A stretch of 64,000 bases of DNA from Muribaculaceae bacterium (GTDB taxonomy: Bacteria > Bacteroidota > Bacteroidia > Bacteroidales > Muribaculaceae), in the NCBI GenBank assembly GCA_017405965.1, contig JAFQZK010000022.1, forward strand, positions 185,869 to 249,868, given 5' to 3'. Both the position numbers and the translations under genes were made by a program. Below, in pieces: positions 15,677 through 24,691 of the stretch (position 1 is its first letter; each line of letters begins with the position of its first letter). The notes under the pieces are model-generated. The model was given only the letters and a program-made list of their open reading frames with translations, made no database searches and was not told the origin of the DNA.

Positions 15677-16195
15677 TTAGTTCTGGATGGTGGCGAAGCG
15701 CACGAAGTTCAACGTTTGCTCTCCGTCATTCATCTCCAGCGAAGACTCACTCACCTTAACGGTTTGGGTTTCTACCTCACCGAAATGTCCCTTGAAATCG
15801 GGGCTCTTGAACATACTCTTGATTTGAGATGAAATCATGGGATTGTCGGTTACCTGACCGTTCATCGAGATACTCAACAGATCAGCTTTATAGGTATCCA
15901 TGTTAGGCGTCATGGTCAACTTGTCACCCTCAAGGGTGTAGGTGCCCTTAATTGCGATGCTGGTTGCTATCTCCAGCGCCATGGTCGGAGCGGGCTCAGA
16001 TGACATTGTGAGCTCGTCAACAAAGGAGTAGGAACCATCCTCGTTAAAGGTGTAGGTGAGGTTCTGAATCATCAATGAACCATCCGCCATGGTTTCTACA
16101 ATAGGTTGCATGCTGCGCCAGGTTGCGCAAATCGACTGTGCCTGTACGGTCATGACCGCCATCAGGGCAATAAGTGAGAACAAAACTTTCTTCAT
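15677..16195 (-). CDS. Secreted lipocalin-like protein
   Basis: 172 residues from the ATG at 16195 (MKKVLFSLIALMAVMTVQAQS, a clear signal peptide); codons upstream of it fall in the promoter region. The mature part is predicted beta-rich and keeps a G/A-T-W start, an FNEDGSYSF strand and a GTYTLEGDKLTMTPN hairpin, typical of lipocalin-like domains in Bacteroidota. A paralog lies 270 bp upstream, so the pair arose by tandem duplication. Ligand unknown. Confidence 0.65.
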   Translation of the reverse strand: MKKVLFSLIALMAVMTVQAQSICATWRSMQPIVETMADGSLMIQNLTYTFNEDGSYSFVDELTMSSEPAPTMALEIATSIAIKGTYTLEGDKLTMTPNMDTYKADLLSISMNGQVTDNPMISSQIKSMFKSPDFKGHFGEVETQTVKVSESSLEMNDGEQTLNFVRFATIQN

Positions 16196-16221
16196 AATCA
16201 TTTTTTTTCTAGTTATCGTCG

Positions 16222-16229
16222 CAAAGGTA
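16222..16229 (-). promoter_or_regulatory. -7 promoter element
   Basis: Minus-strand TACCTTTG, about 27 bp before the lipocalin-like gene start at 16195. Confidence 0.5.
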
Positions 16230-16400
16230 ATAACAATTTCCATGCCAACACACTTTTAGACATCATTTTTATAGGTGTTCGGGATGACCAGGGCCTTAAA
16301 CGACACCCGTTCTATCTTAATGCCCTCCTATCATCAGTCCGGGATGCTGACCTTACTTGTTACTTCATTTCGTGCCTGGAACCGACGTCATTTATACCGC

Positions 16401-16434
16401 AAAAAAATCCCGCATGCCATCAAATGGGTGCGGG
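16401..16434 (-). terminator. Rho-independent terminator
   Basis: Stem CCCGCA/TGCGGG (16409-16434), followed on the minus strand by seven Ts. Ends the lipocalin-like gene at 16463. Confidence 0.7.
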
Positions 16435-16462
16435 AAATGGTTTCTTGTGAGATGAAGTGACG

Positions 16463-16993
16463 TTAGTGCCTCATGAGAGCCATGCGCATCAGTCTTACCA
16501 CTGTTCCATCCTTTTTAGTCAATTCAAGCATCTGGCCGCCAGCTGTCACGTTCACGGTATAGGTTTCATTATTGATCTGCTCAGCGAGTTTTGCCTTAGC
16601 CTCCTTGTTGAGCATGCTTTTCAAATTAGACTTGAGTTTACTGTCATAAATCACCTTGCCGTTTTCAGACAAGCTAACCAGATCCAGATTTAATGTATTG
16701 ACGTTGGCATACATCTTCAGTTGGTCACCCTCAAGCGTATAGGTGCCCCTAACGGTGCCCGACAAGGCAACTTCTCTTGCTTTGGTCTGGGCCGGCTTGG
16801 ACGAATAAGTAATATCGGCATCCGAGAAGAACGTGCCGTCTTCATTAAAGGTGTGGATGTAGGTAATCATCACATAACCGTCACCGTCATTCTGAACAAA
16901 AGGCTGCATGAGCTGCCAAGATCCGCAAATGGATTGTGCCTGGACGGTCATGACCGCCATCAAGGCAAAGAGTAAAAATAGGACTTTCTTCAT
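16463..16993 (-). CDS. Secreted lipocalin-like protein, paralog
   Basis: 176 residues with the same signal peptide type (MKKVLFLLFALMAVMTVQA) and the same mature layout as the gene at 15677: SICGSWQLMQPFVQ, then HTFNEDGTFF and RGTYTLEGDQLKMY. It has its own promoter and terminator, so the two paralogs are separate units. The C-terminal half is more divergent. Function unknown. Confidence 0.65.
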   Translation of the reverse strand: MKKVLFLLFALMAVMTVQAQSICGSWQLMQPFVQNDGDGYVMITYIHTFNEDGTFFSDADITYSSKPAQTKAREVALSGTVRGTYTLEGDQLKMYANVNTLNLDLVSLSENGKVIYDSKLKSNLKSMLNKEAKAKLAEQINNETYTVNVTAGGQMLELTKKDGTVVRLMRMALMRH

Positions 16994-17017
16994 AACTTGT
17001 AAGATTTGGTTTCACTG

Positions 17018-17025
17018 CAAAGATA
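17018..17025 (-). promoter_or_regulatory. -7 promoter element
   Basis: Minus-strand TATCTTTG, 24 bp before the start at 16993. Confidence 0.5.
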
Positions 17026-17240
17026 AGCATTATTTTTCATTTCAACGGATTTCTTGATGACTTTTTTAATGAAATCCTCCACATCTTTATTCCGTTTTCA
17101 CAGTTTAGGAGATTCCAAGATACTCACCGAAAGCTAAATTCCCACATCAACAAAACAAGGAAAAACACTGAAAAAGACCACAATAATTGCCACACAGTGG
17201 CTGTTCACAATGGCAACGGCATCGACTTTTTAATGCGGTC

Positions 17241-18134
17241 CTATTTCCCGAGGTACTGGCTGGGTGTGAGACCTGTCACTTTCTTGAACAGGCGGGTGAA
17301 ATGGTGGGGATAATCGAAGCCGAGGAGGTGGGCGGTCTCGGTGATGTTATGGCCGTGCATCAGCAGGCTCTTGGCCTGGTTGATGATGTAGGCGTGGATG
17401 TAGCCGATGGCAGTGCCGCCGGTGGCCTTGTGGATGATGTCACCGAAGTAGTGAGGAGAATAGGCCAGTTCCGAAGCGCAATAGGTGACGGAGGGAAGTC
17501 CCTGTGACAGTTGATGCCCCTCGCTGAAGTACTGTTGCAGCAAACGATGAAAGCGTTTCAGCAGGTCGCTGCCGCCTAAATCTTCCTGTGAGAGTTGACG
17601 CTGGTAGATGCGGTTACAGTATTCCAATATCAGACGCAGGTAAGCAATCAGGATGCTACGGAGCATAGGCGAGTCATCATGCTCGGTGAGTTCCTGACGC
17701 ATCTGGCTCAAGAGATTAGTGATACTGAGCCACTCGTCGGGCTCCATCCGCAGGGAATCGGCATAGAAATAGGAGAAAAACTGATACTGGTCCATGTGGT
17801 GTTCCAGTTCTGAGCCATGCAGCAACTCGGGAGACCACAGCAACACCCACCCGCTCAACGTGATGCGCTCACCGTTATCCTCCAGGCCGCCGAGCTGCCC
17901 TGGAGCGACGGCAATAATCGAGGCATCGTTCAGCTGGACGGTTTTCATGCCGTAAGACAGACTCTTGGGAAACTGGCGCTGAATGAAGAGCCCATATACC
18001 CCATAGCTGTTCAAGCTATGCCTGAAAGGTGACACTTCATCATAGTGGATGATGCTCACCAGCGGATGCAGTTCGGGTGCCTCCACAAAGCGAGCATAAT
18101 CGTTGGGACTGTCAACTTTCAGAATCTTTTTCAT
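17241..18134 (-). CDS. AraC family transcriptional regulator
   Basis: 297 residues. The N-terminal two thirds are a cupin-like sensor region (VAPGQLGGLE, GWVLLWSPELLHGS). The C-terminal 100 residues carry two helix-turn-helix motifs ending FDYPHHFTRLFKKVTGLTPSQYL, the AraC signature. It is transcribed divergently from the acetyltransferase/flavodoxin/hydrolase/CMD-cupin operon, and the two promoters share a 220-bp spacer. This arrangement suggests that it controls that operon, as is usual for the family. Inducer unknown. Confidence 0.9.
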   Translation of the reverse strand: MKKILKVDSPNDYARFVEAPELHPLVSIIHYDEVSPFRHSLNSYGVYGLFIQRQFPKSLSYGMKTVQLNDASIIAVAPGQLGGLEDNGERITLSGWVLLWSPELLHGSELEHHMDQYQFFSYFYADSLRMEPDEWLSITNLLSQMRQELTEHDDSPMLRSILIAYLRLILEYCNRIYQRQLSQEDLGGSDLLKRFHRLLQQYFSEGHQLSQGLPSVTYCASELAYSPHYFGDIIHKATGGTAIGYIHAYIINQAKSLLMHGHNITETAHLLGFDYPHHFTRLFKKVTGLTPSQYLGK

Positions 18135-18165
18135 CGCGATAGTGAGTGTTCAGAAACAGTTGCTG

Positions 18166-18173
18166 CAAAGATA
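18166..18173 (-). promoter_or_regulatory. -7 promoter element for the AraC gene
   Basis: Minus-strand TATCTTTG, 31 bp before the AraC start at 18134. Confidence 0.5.
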
Positions 18174-18289
18174 TAAAAACATGGAGAATAAGCCAAAAAT
18201 GGTATCATTTTTTGTTGTTGATATTCATTTTCGGCGAAATTGGTATATTATCAGCTAATATGTGTAATACCGCGACCAAATAGTTTGAT

Positions 18290-18297
18290 TAATTTTG
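18290..18297 (+). promoter_or_regulatory. -7 promoter element for the acetyltransferase operon
   Basis: TAATTTTG about 60 bp before 18358. There is no good -33 TTG, which fits an activator-dependent promoter. The AT-rich stretch 18180-18275 between the divergent promoters is where AraC sites would be expected. Confidence 0.5.
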
Positions 18298-18357
18298 CAC
18301 TGCATTCAAGATGCGACGCTAAGGATTATCATCAACCATCGAAAAATAAGTGCTTTC

Positions 18358-18927
18358 ATGACGATACAAGAGTTCAGGGACCACATGGCATCAGGCAAGC
18401 CTGTTGAGGGCGGGTCTGAGACACACATGATGTTTCACAAGCTGTCTCAAGAGGCTTTGCAAATCACGGCCGAAATCAACGGCAAGTATCATACACCCGA
18501 AGAGCTGCACAACTTGCTTGAGAAGCTCTGGGGACGAGAAGTACCGCAGAGTGTCGGAATGTTCCCGCCGTTCTATACCGATTGCGGCAAGAACACCGTC
18601 ATCGGCGAGCGCGTGTTCATCAACATGGGCTGCAAGTTCCAGGACCAGGGTGGCATCACCATCGACGAGGGAGCGCTCATCGGCCACAATGTCGTGCTGG
18701 CGACACTCAACCACATGATTGATCCGAGCAAGCGTGCCGGAATGACCTACGCACCCATCCACATCGGCAAGAACGTGTGGATCGGAGCCAATGCCACGGT
18801 ACTTCCCGGCGTCACCATCGGCGATGGTGCCATCGTTGCTGCCGGTGCAGTCGTCACTGGAGACGTAGCACCCAACACGGTGGTTGGCGGCATCCCTGCC
18901 AAAGTCATCAAGAAAATTGAAGTATAA
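18358..18927 (+). CDS. Sugar O-acetyltransferase (maltose/galactoside acetyltransferase family)
   Basis: 189 residues. The N-terminal helical Mac domain (about 1-50, [14 protein letters not shown]) precedes a left-handed beta-helix of hexapeptide repeats such as [24 protein letters not shown] and [25 protein letters not shown], the acetyl-CoA-dependent trimer fold. NHMIDP carries the catalytic His. I start at 18358; upstream in-frame codons overlap the promoter. It is first in a four-gene operon controlled by the divergent AraC gene. Confidence 0.9.
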   Translation: MTIQEFRDHMASGKPVEGGSETHMMFHKLSQEALQITAEINGKYHTPEELHNLLEKLWGREVPQSVGMFPPFYTDCGKNTVIGERVFINMGCKFQDQGGITIDEGALIGHNVVLATLNHMIDPSKRAGMTYAPIHIGKNVWIGANATVLPGVTIGDGAIVAAGAVVTGDVAPNTVVGGIPAKVIKKIEV

Positions 18928-18945
18928 CACTTAAACAATCATAAT

Positions 18946-19485
18946 ATGATGAAAAGAGTAATTGTCATTTCCACGAGCCTGCGACATGGCTCAAACAGCG
19001 ACATGCTCGCCGATAAGTTTATTGAAGGCGCTCAAGTTGCCGGACACGAGGTAGAGAAGATTTCCCTCGTGGGCAAGAACATTCAGTTCTGCAAAGGCTG
19101 TCTAGCCTGCCAGAAGTTGGGCCGCTGCGTCATCAATGATGATGTGAACGACATCATGGCCAAGGTGTTGAAAGCCGACGTCGTGGTATGGGCAACGCCC
19201 ATCTATTATTACGAGATGAGCGGCCAGATGAAGACGCTCATCGACCGCTTGAACGCCATGTATCCGCTGGACTACCAGTTCCGCGATGTCTATCTGCTGA
19301 CCACAGCGGCCGAAGAAGAGGAGACGACTCCCAAGCGGGCCGAGGCAGGCCTGACCGGATGGATTGACTGCTACCCCAAGAGCCGCCTGGCAGGCACCCT
19401 GTTTTGCGGCGGAGTGAACCAGTCTCGCGAAATCGACGGTAATCCTAAATTGCAAGAAGCATTTGAATTAGGTAAAAACATCTGA
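18946..19485 (+). CDS. Flavodoxin-like NAD(P)H-dependent FMN reductase
   Basis: 179 residues of the flavodoxin-fold FMN reductase family: a phosphate-binding start VISTSLRHGSNSDMLAD, a cysteine-rich CKGCLACQKLGRC segment (about 50-62), and WATPIYYYEMSGQMKTLIDR. The three or four cysteines resemble iron-sulfur flavoprotein relatives but are too few to assign a cluster. The gene lies 18 bp after the acetyltransferase and 5 bp before the hydrolase. Probably a cytoplasmic electron donor or quinone/nitro reductase. Confidence 0.88.
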   Translation: MMKRVIVISTSLRHGSNSDMLADKFIEGAQVAGHEVEKISLVGKNIQFCKGCLACQKLGRCVINDDVNDIMAKVLKADVVVWATPIYYYEMSGQMKTLIDRLNAMYPLDYQFRDVYLLTTAAEEEETTPKRAEAGLTGWIDCYPKSRLAGTLFCGGVNQSREIDGNPKLQEAFELGKNI

Positions 19486-19490
19486 TCACA

Positions 19491-20582
19491 ATGAAGAAGA
19501 TTCTATTGGCCGCAGTACTGTTAGTCGGAATGCTTATGGGCTGCACAAACTCAGAACAAACTAAAACCGAAGATAACATGACAACACTGCAACTGACTCA
19601 GGAATGGGACAAGACATTCCCCAAGAGTGACAAGGTGGACCACAAGAAGGTCACATTCAAGAACCGTTACGGCATCGAACTTGCTGCCGACATGTATACG
19701 CCCAAGGGCGCTACAGGAAAACTTCCCGCCATTGCAGTTTCAGGGCCGTTTGGTGCCGTGAAGGAGCAGAGCAGCGGACTGTATGCCCAGCACATGGCCG
19801 AGCGCGGTTTCCTGACCATCGCCTTCGACCCCTCGTTCACCGGTGAGAGCGGTGGTGAACCGCGTCGCATGGCATCGCCCGACATCAACACCGAGGATTT
19901 CCTCGCTGCCGTCGATTTCCTCAGCGTGCAGGACAATGTGGATACTGAGCGCATCGGCATCATCGGCATCTGTGGTTTCGGTGGCATGGCAATCAATGCC
20001 GCAGCCCTCGACCCGCGCATCAAGGCCACTGTAGCCTCGACGATGTATGACATGAGCAAGGTGAACGTGGAAGGTTATTTCAAGAGCGAGGATACTAAGG
20101 AGCAGCGCATGGAAAAACGCCGTGCTATCGCCGCCCAACGCACCGAGGACTACAAGAGCGGCACTTACAAGCGTGCCGGCGGTGTCGTTGACCCGCTGCC
20201 CGAGGATGCTCCGTTCTTTGTGAAGGACTACTACGACTACTACAAGACCAAGCGCGGCTATCACGAGCGTAGCGGCAACTCCAACGACGGTTGGAACGTC
20301 ATCGGCTGCCAGTCGTTCATGAACCAGCCCCTGCTGGCCTGGGCCCACGAGATCGAGACTCCCGTGCTGCTCATCCACGGCGAGAAGGCCCACTCGCGCT
20401 ACTTCAGCGAGTATGCCTTCGAGAAGATGACGGGCAAGCACGTCGAGGGACAAAGTGCTGTCGTCGGCAACAAGGAACTGCTCATCATCCCCGGAGCAGT
20501 GCACACCGACCTCTATGACGACAAGAACGAGAGGATTCCCTACGACAAGATGGAACAATTCTTCAAGGAGAATCTGAAGTAA
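19491..20582 (+). CDS. Alpha/beta-hydrolase lipoprotein with Cys nucleophile
   Basis: 363 residues with a lipoprotein signal (lipobox LMGC, Cys18). Alpha/beta-hydrolase fold: the nucleophile elbow is GICGFGG, with Cys161 in place of the usual Ser, as in dienelactone hydrolase; the acid/His part is near VLLIHGEKAHSRYFSE and IPGAVHTDLYD. The oxyanion side has SGPFGAVKEQSSG. It is part of the AraC-controlled operon. Substrate unknown; an ester or lactone is plausible. Confidence 0.85.
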   Translation: MKKILLAAVLLVGMLMGCTNSEQTKTEDNMTTLQLTQEWDKTFPKSDKVDHKKVTFKNRYGIELAADMYTPKGATGKLPAIAVSGPFGAVKEQSSGLYAQHMAERGFLTIAFDPSFTGESGGEPRRMASPDINTEDFLAAVDFLSVQDNVDTERIGIIGICGFGGMAINAAALDPRIKATVASTMYDMSKVNVEGYFKSEDTKEQRMEKRRAIAAQRTEDYKSGTYKRAGGVVDPLPEDAPFFVKDYYDYYKTKRGYHERSGNSNDGWNVIGCQSFMNQPLLAWAHEIETPVLLIHGEKAHSRYFSEYAFEKMTGKHVEGQSAVVGNKELLIIPGAVHTDLYDDKNERIPYDKMEQFFKENLK

Positions 20583-20593
20583 AACACAAGATA

Positions 20594-21601
20594 ATGAGAA
20601 GCACCATACTTTTAATCATAGCACTATTGACGATGGCAACAGTAAACAGTCAGACGCTGACCGAGCGTCAGCAGGGATTGGCATCATGTGCCTGCCTGAT
20701 GGCACAGGGTGACCTGGAACGGTTGGAACCGGCGGTGCGACAAGCACTGGATGGCGGCGTAACCGTCAACGAGTTGAAAGAGGCTTTCTCGCAACTGTAT
20801 GCCTACACGGGATTTCCGCGCTCGCTGAATGCCCTGGGCGTGCTGAGCAAAGTTTTGGAAAACAGGAATCCTGCCTGGCAGGAGGGTAAACCCTGGACTC
20901 GCCCCGCCGAGTGGGACGATGCCCGCAAGGCCTACGAACTGGGCACGAAGAACCAGACGCAACTCTCGGGGCGCCCGTTCGACTACACTTTCTGCCCTCA
21001 AGACGACTACTACCTGAAGTCGCACCTTTTCGGTGACATCTTCGCCGGTGACCAACTGACTGCCGCCGACCGCGAAATCGTTACCGTGGCTGCACTGAGC
21101 GGCCTCGTGGGTGTCGCACCGCAGCTGGCGGCACACAAGCAGGGTGCCGTGAATATGGGCAACACGCCGGAACTGGTGGACGAACTGTGCGCCTGGCTTG
21201 ACAAGCAGGGATACACCTTGCGAAGCGATTGGCCCAAAGGCGAACCGAACTCGGCTTATGCCCAGTTTTTCATCGGCAACAGCTACTTGGCCGATATGGG
21301 CAGCGGCGTGTTCAACGTCACCTTCGAGCCTCGCTGCCGCAACAACTGGCACATCCACCACAAGCAGGTGCAGATGCTCATCTGCGTCGCCGGCCGTGGC
21401 TGGTATCAGGAGTGGGGCAAGGAGCCGATAGCCATGACGCCCGGCACCGTCATCGCCATCCCTGCCGAGGTGAAACACTGGCACGGAGCAGCCAAGGACA
21501 GCTGGTTCCAGCACTTGACCTACCATACCAACGTGCAGGAAGGCGCCTCGAATGAATGGCTGGAGCCCGTGACCGACGATGTCTATAACCAACTGCAATA
21601 G
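20594..21601 (+). CDS. Exported carboxymuconolactone decarboxylase-cupin fusion
   Basis: 335 residues: signal peptide (1-19), two CMD/AhpD-like helical domains (about 25-95 and 110-205), then a cupin (about 225-325) whose metal motif reads HIHH (253-256) with His295 and His297. CMD-cupin fusions are seen with flavin reductases and hydrolases in Bacteroidota. Here the last gene of the operon carries a signal peptide, which implies periplasmic action. The CxxC typical of AhpD peroxidases is absent; the first domain has SCAC (31-34). The reaction is unknown. Confidence 0.85.
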   Translation: MRSTILLIIALLTMATVNSQTLTERQQGLASCACLMAQGDLERLEPAVRQALDGGVTVNELKEAFSQLYAYTGFPRSLNALGVLSKVLENRNPAWQEGKPWTRPAEWDDARKAYELGTKNQTQLSGRPFDYTFCPQDDYYLKSHLFGDIFAGDQLTAADREIVTVAALSGLVGVAPQLAAHKQGAVNMGNTPELVDELCAWLDKQGYTLRSDWPKGEPNSAYAQFFIGNSYLADMGSGVFNVTFEPRCRNNWHIHHKQVQMLICVAGRGWYQEWGKEPIAMTPGTVIAIPAEVKHWHGAAKDSWFQHLTYHTNVQEGASNEWLEPVTDDVYNQLQ

Positions 21602-21613
21602 ACCATCGCTGAA

Positions 21614-21773
21614 TGAGCCTGTGTCATAATTCATCTACTGGAGTTACGACCTCCTTTCGGGCGGGAAATTATTCAAATTATTATTAATATATGATTAATT
21701 TTAATTGACAATTTGTTTAATCTCCCGTGTGTGAGCAAGGTCACTGAACCAAGTCATATTTTTGACACAGCCT
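21614..21773. repeat. Inverted-repeat element with GAGGCTGTGTCA ends
   Basis: About 160 bp bounded by GAGCCTGTGTCATA and, inverted, GAGGCTGTGTCAAA. AT-rich inside and without an open frame. The end sequence matches the 6663-6749 element, which suggests miniature transposon remnants. No target-site duplication is clear. Confidence 0.45.
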
Positions 21774-21826
21774 CGAGCGCTCCCGATGTACTGAAACATT
21801 ACATACATACTCACTTCTTTTGGACA

Positions 21827-21860
21827 GTAGAGACGCAAAACAATGCGTCTCTGCTTTTTT
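21827..21860 (+). terminator. Terminator of the AGAGACGCA palindrome family
   Basis: AGAGACGCA (21829-21837) pairs with TGCGTCTCT (21844-21852), followed by GCTTTTTTT. The same palindrome occurs at 31810-31848 and, degenerate, near 42382. It closes the AraC-controlled operon. Confidence 0.75.
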
Positions 21861-21961
21861 TACTATGGAAAAAGTATAAGAAATCACAGTGAATTCACCT
21901 CATTTTTAGGTATTGTGCGGCTCGGCGATCAGGAGTAATTTTATACTCCAAAATCAATGAA

Positions 21962-24691
21962 ATGCAACTGATTAAATCGATTATATTGGTCCTTGCGGCC
22001 TTAACCATACAAATCGCTGATGCTCAAGCCCTCGTGAATGGCACCGTGCTTGATGCCGAGACGCTGGAGCCCGTCATCGGTGCCACTGTGCTCGACGCCA
22101 AGCGGGGCAAAGCACTCACTGTGACTCAAACCGACGGCACCTTCAGCATACCTAAAAATAATGAGGTTACACTCAAGATCACCTCGGTGGGCTACAAACC
22201 GTTGGTCACTGCCCTCACGCCCGACGGGCGTTACCTGCTGCAAGCCGAGGTGAGCCAACTGGGCGAGGTAGTAGTGACAGCCCAGGAGAACCGTGGACTG
22301 ACAACCTCGTCAAGAATCGAAAAACACGCGATGGAGCACTTGCAGCCCTCGAGTTTCGCCGACCTGCTGGAACTGCTACCCGGTGGCCGCAGCCATGACC
22401 CGTCGCTGAGCGCCCCCAACAACATCCACATCCGCGAGATTGCCTCTGGCAGCAGCAATTATGCCACTTCGTCGCTCGGCACCAGTTTCATTATCGATGG
22501 CGCCCCCATTTCGACCAATGCCAACATGCAGTATCTGGCCGGAGCCTGGGACCTCATGGCTACCACCCGCGACAACACCAATGCGGGCGTGGATATGCGC
22601 GGCATCTCGACCGATGACATCGAGCGTGTGGAAATTGTCCGCGGCATCCCGTCGGTGGAATATGGCGACTTGACCAGCGGATTGGTGAAAATCGAACGTC
22701 GTCGCGGCGGACACGACATGAAGTTCCGCCTGAAAGCCGACATGGGCTCCAAGCTTTTCTATGCCGCCAAGGACCTGGAATGGGAACGACACAAGTTGAC
22801 CCTGAACCTGAGTGCCGACTACCTTGACGCCAAGGCCGACCCGCGAAACCGCCTGGAGAACTACAAGCGCATGACTCTCTCGGCCCGACTGCAAAAACGC
22901 TGGGAAAAGGAAGATTATCATCTCACCCTGTCATCAAACATCGATTTTTCCCGATCACTGGACAACGACAAACAGGATATCGACCAGACCTACAGCGCCG
23001 AGGATGCCTACAAGTCGAGCTACAACCGCTGGGCCATGCTCGTCGCCTTGCGGCTCCAGACCATGCGCCACATGTGGCTCAAATCGGCTGAACTGACCGT
23101 TTCGACATCGCTCGAGAAGGACCTGATCGAGCGCACCCGCTTGATGCAACTGTCAAGGATGACGGTAGCGCCCCTGTCAAAAGAAGAAGGAGAAAATGAC
23201 GCCTATATCCTTCCTTTTAAATACATAGGGCACCACGAGGTGGACGGCAACCCCATGAATGCCTTCATCAAACTCAATGCCCGCCTTCAGATTCCCAGCA
23301 ATATCGTGTCCAACACCCTGCTCGTCGGTACCGACTGGAACCTCGACAAGAACCTGGGTCGCGGACAGGTATTCGACCCGCTGACGCCCGTCTATACCGG
23401 CATTTCGTCACGCCAGCGTTCACTTAAAGAGATTCCTGCCAACCACCGCCTGTCGGCCTACGCCGAGGAAAGCTTGAAATGGCCCACCGTCATCGGCACG
23501 CTGGAGATGACGGCAGGCATCCGTGCCACCACTTTGCTGAACCTGGAGCGCTCCTACGTGATGCATGGTAAATTCTATTGGGACCCGCGTGCCAATATCG
23601 GTTACACCCTGCCCCGACTGACGGTGTTCGGCAAACCGACCTTCATCCGCATTGCAGCCGGCATCGGCCAGCACACCAAGATGCCCACCATGGAGCAACT
23701 CTTCCCTGACCTGATGTACATCGATTTCATCCAGCTGAACTACTATCACGACAATCCCGACTACCGTCGCATCAACTTGATGACCTACATCGTCAATCCT
23801 CGCAACACGGCCCTTGAGCCGGCCCGCAACCTCAAGAAAGAGGTAACCATCGACATCAACATCGGCGCCAACCGATTGGCAGTCACGGCCTTCAAGGAGA
23901 AGATGACATCGGGGTTCCGCACGCAATCCTACTACCAGACATTCCAATACAAGCAGTATGATCCCAGCGGCATCGATGCCGCAAGCCTGACAGCGCAGCC
24001 CAATCTCGCTGATTTGCCCTACACGGTCATCAACGAACTGGCCGGTTACGGCAATTACACCAATGGCAGCATGACACTCAAGGAGGGCATCGAGTACACC
24101 CTCGAGACCAAGCGTTTTCCCGTCGTCTTGACACGTCTGACCATCAACGGTGCCTACTTCCGTACCACCTACAACAACTCGATTGTGGACTCCTACCGCC
24201 CCAGTCAGGTGATTGATAACCGTCAGATTCAATACGTCGGCCTGTATGCCAACGACGACGGCTCGGTGAGGGAGTCTTTCAACACCAATTTCACGCTCGA
24301 CACCGACGTTCCCCGCCTCAAACTGGGATTCTCCATCTCGGCCCAGTGTCTGTGGTTCACCACCTCGCAACGTAAGGAAGTCAGCAACTACCCCGTCCAG
24401 TACATTGCTCCCGACGGCAGCATTCACGACTGGCAAGAGAGCGATGCCGACGATCTGTACCTACGCTGGCTCGTGCGCGACTACACCTCGTCACAGTTCG
24501 AGAAAGACCGCGTGCCCTTTGCCATGAACGTGAACATGAAGGTAACCAAGAAACTCTTTGACGACCGGCTCCACATCGCCATGTTCTGCAACAAACTATG
24601 GGACTATACCCCCGACTACGACAGCCGTGGCACGACCATCCGTCGCCATGTCACCCCCTATTTCGGACTCGAAATGAACATCAAGCTATGA
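21962..24691 (+). CDS. TonB-dependent outer-membrane receptor
   Basis: 909 residues: signal peptide (1-22), CarboxypepD-regulatory-like domain (about 24-105), plug (about 112-235, with SSLGTSFIIDGAPIS and RVEIVRGIPSVEYG) and a 22-strand-type barrel to the C-terminus, ending in the aromatic-rich YFGLEMNIKL. No STN domain, so probably not a sigma-signalling receptor. There is no SusD partner; instead it is coupled (ATGA overlap) to a small lipoprotein and followed by a DUF6850 barrel, a DUF4876 lipoprotein and an M16 protease. This looks like an import system for a peptide, protein or metal complex rather than a glycan. Confidence 0.92.
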   Translation: MQLIKSIILVLAALTIQIADAQALVNGTVLDAETLEPVIGATVLDAKRGKALTVTQTDGTFSIPKNNEVTLKITSVGYKPLVTALTPDGRYLLQAEVSQLGEVVVTAQENRGLTTSSRIEKHAMEHLQPSSFADLLELLPGGRSHDPSLSAPNNIHIREIASGSSNYATSSLGTSFIIDGAPISTNANMQYLAGAWDLMATTRDNTNAGVDMRGISTDDIERVEIVRGIPSVEYGDLTSGLVKIERRRGGHDMKFRLKADMGSKLFYAAKDLEWERHKLTLNLSADYLDAKADPRNRLENYKRMTLSARLQKRWEKEDYHLTLSSNIDFSRSLDNDKQDIDQTYSAEDAYKSSYNRWAMLVALRLQTMRHMWLKSAELTVSTSLEKDLIERTRLMQLSRMTVAPLSKEEGENDAYILPFKYIGHHEVDGNPMNAFIKLNARLQIPSNIVSNTLLVGTDWNLDKNLGRGQVFDPLTPVYTGISSRQRSLKEIPANHRLSAYAEESLKWPTVIGTLEMTAGIRATTLLNLERSYVMHGKFYWDPRANIGYTLPRLTVFGKPTFIRIAAGIGQHTKMPTMEQLFPDLMYIDFIQLNYYHDNPDYRRINLMTYIVNPRNTALEPARNLKKEVTIDINIGANRLAVTAFKEKMTSGFRTQSYYQTFQYKQYDPSGIDAASLTAQPNLADLPYTVINELAGYGNYTNGSMTLKEGIEYTLETKRFPVVLTRLTINGAYFRTTYNNSIVDSYRPSQVIDNRQIQYVGLYANDDGSVRESFNTNFTLDTDVPRLKLGFSISAQCLWFTTSQRKEVSNYPVQYIAPDGSIHDWQESDADDLYLRWLVRDYTSSQFEKDRVPFAMNVNMKVTKKLFDDRLHIAMFCNKLWDYTPDYDSRGTTIRRHVTPYFGLEMNIKL

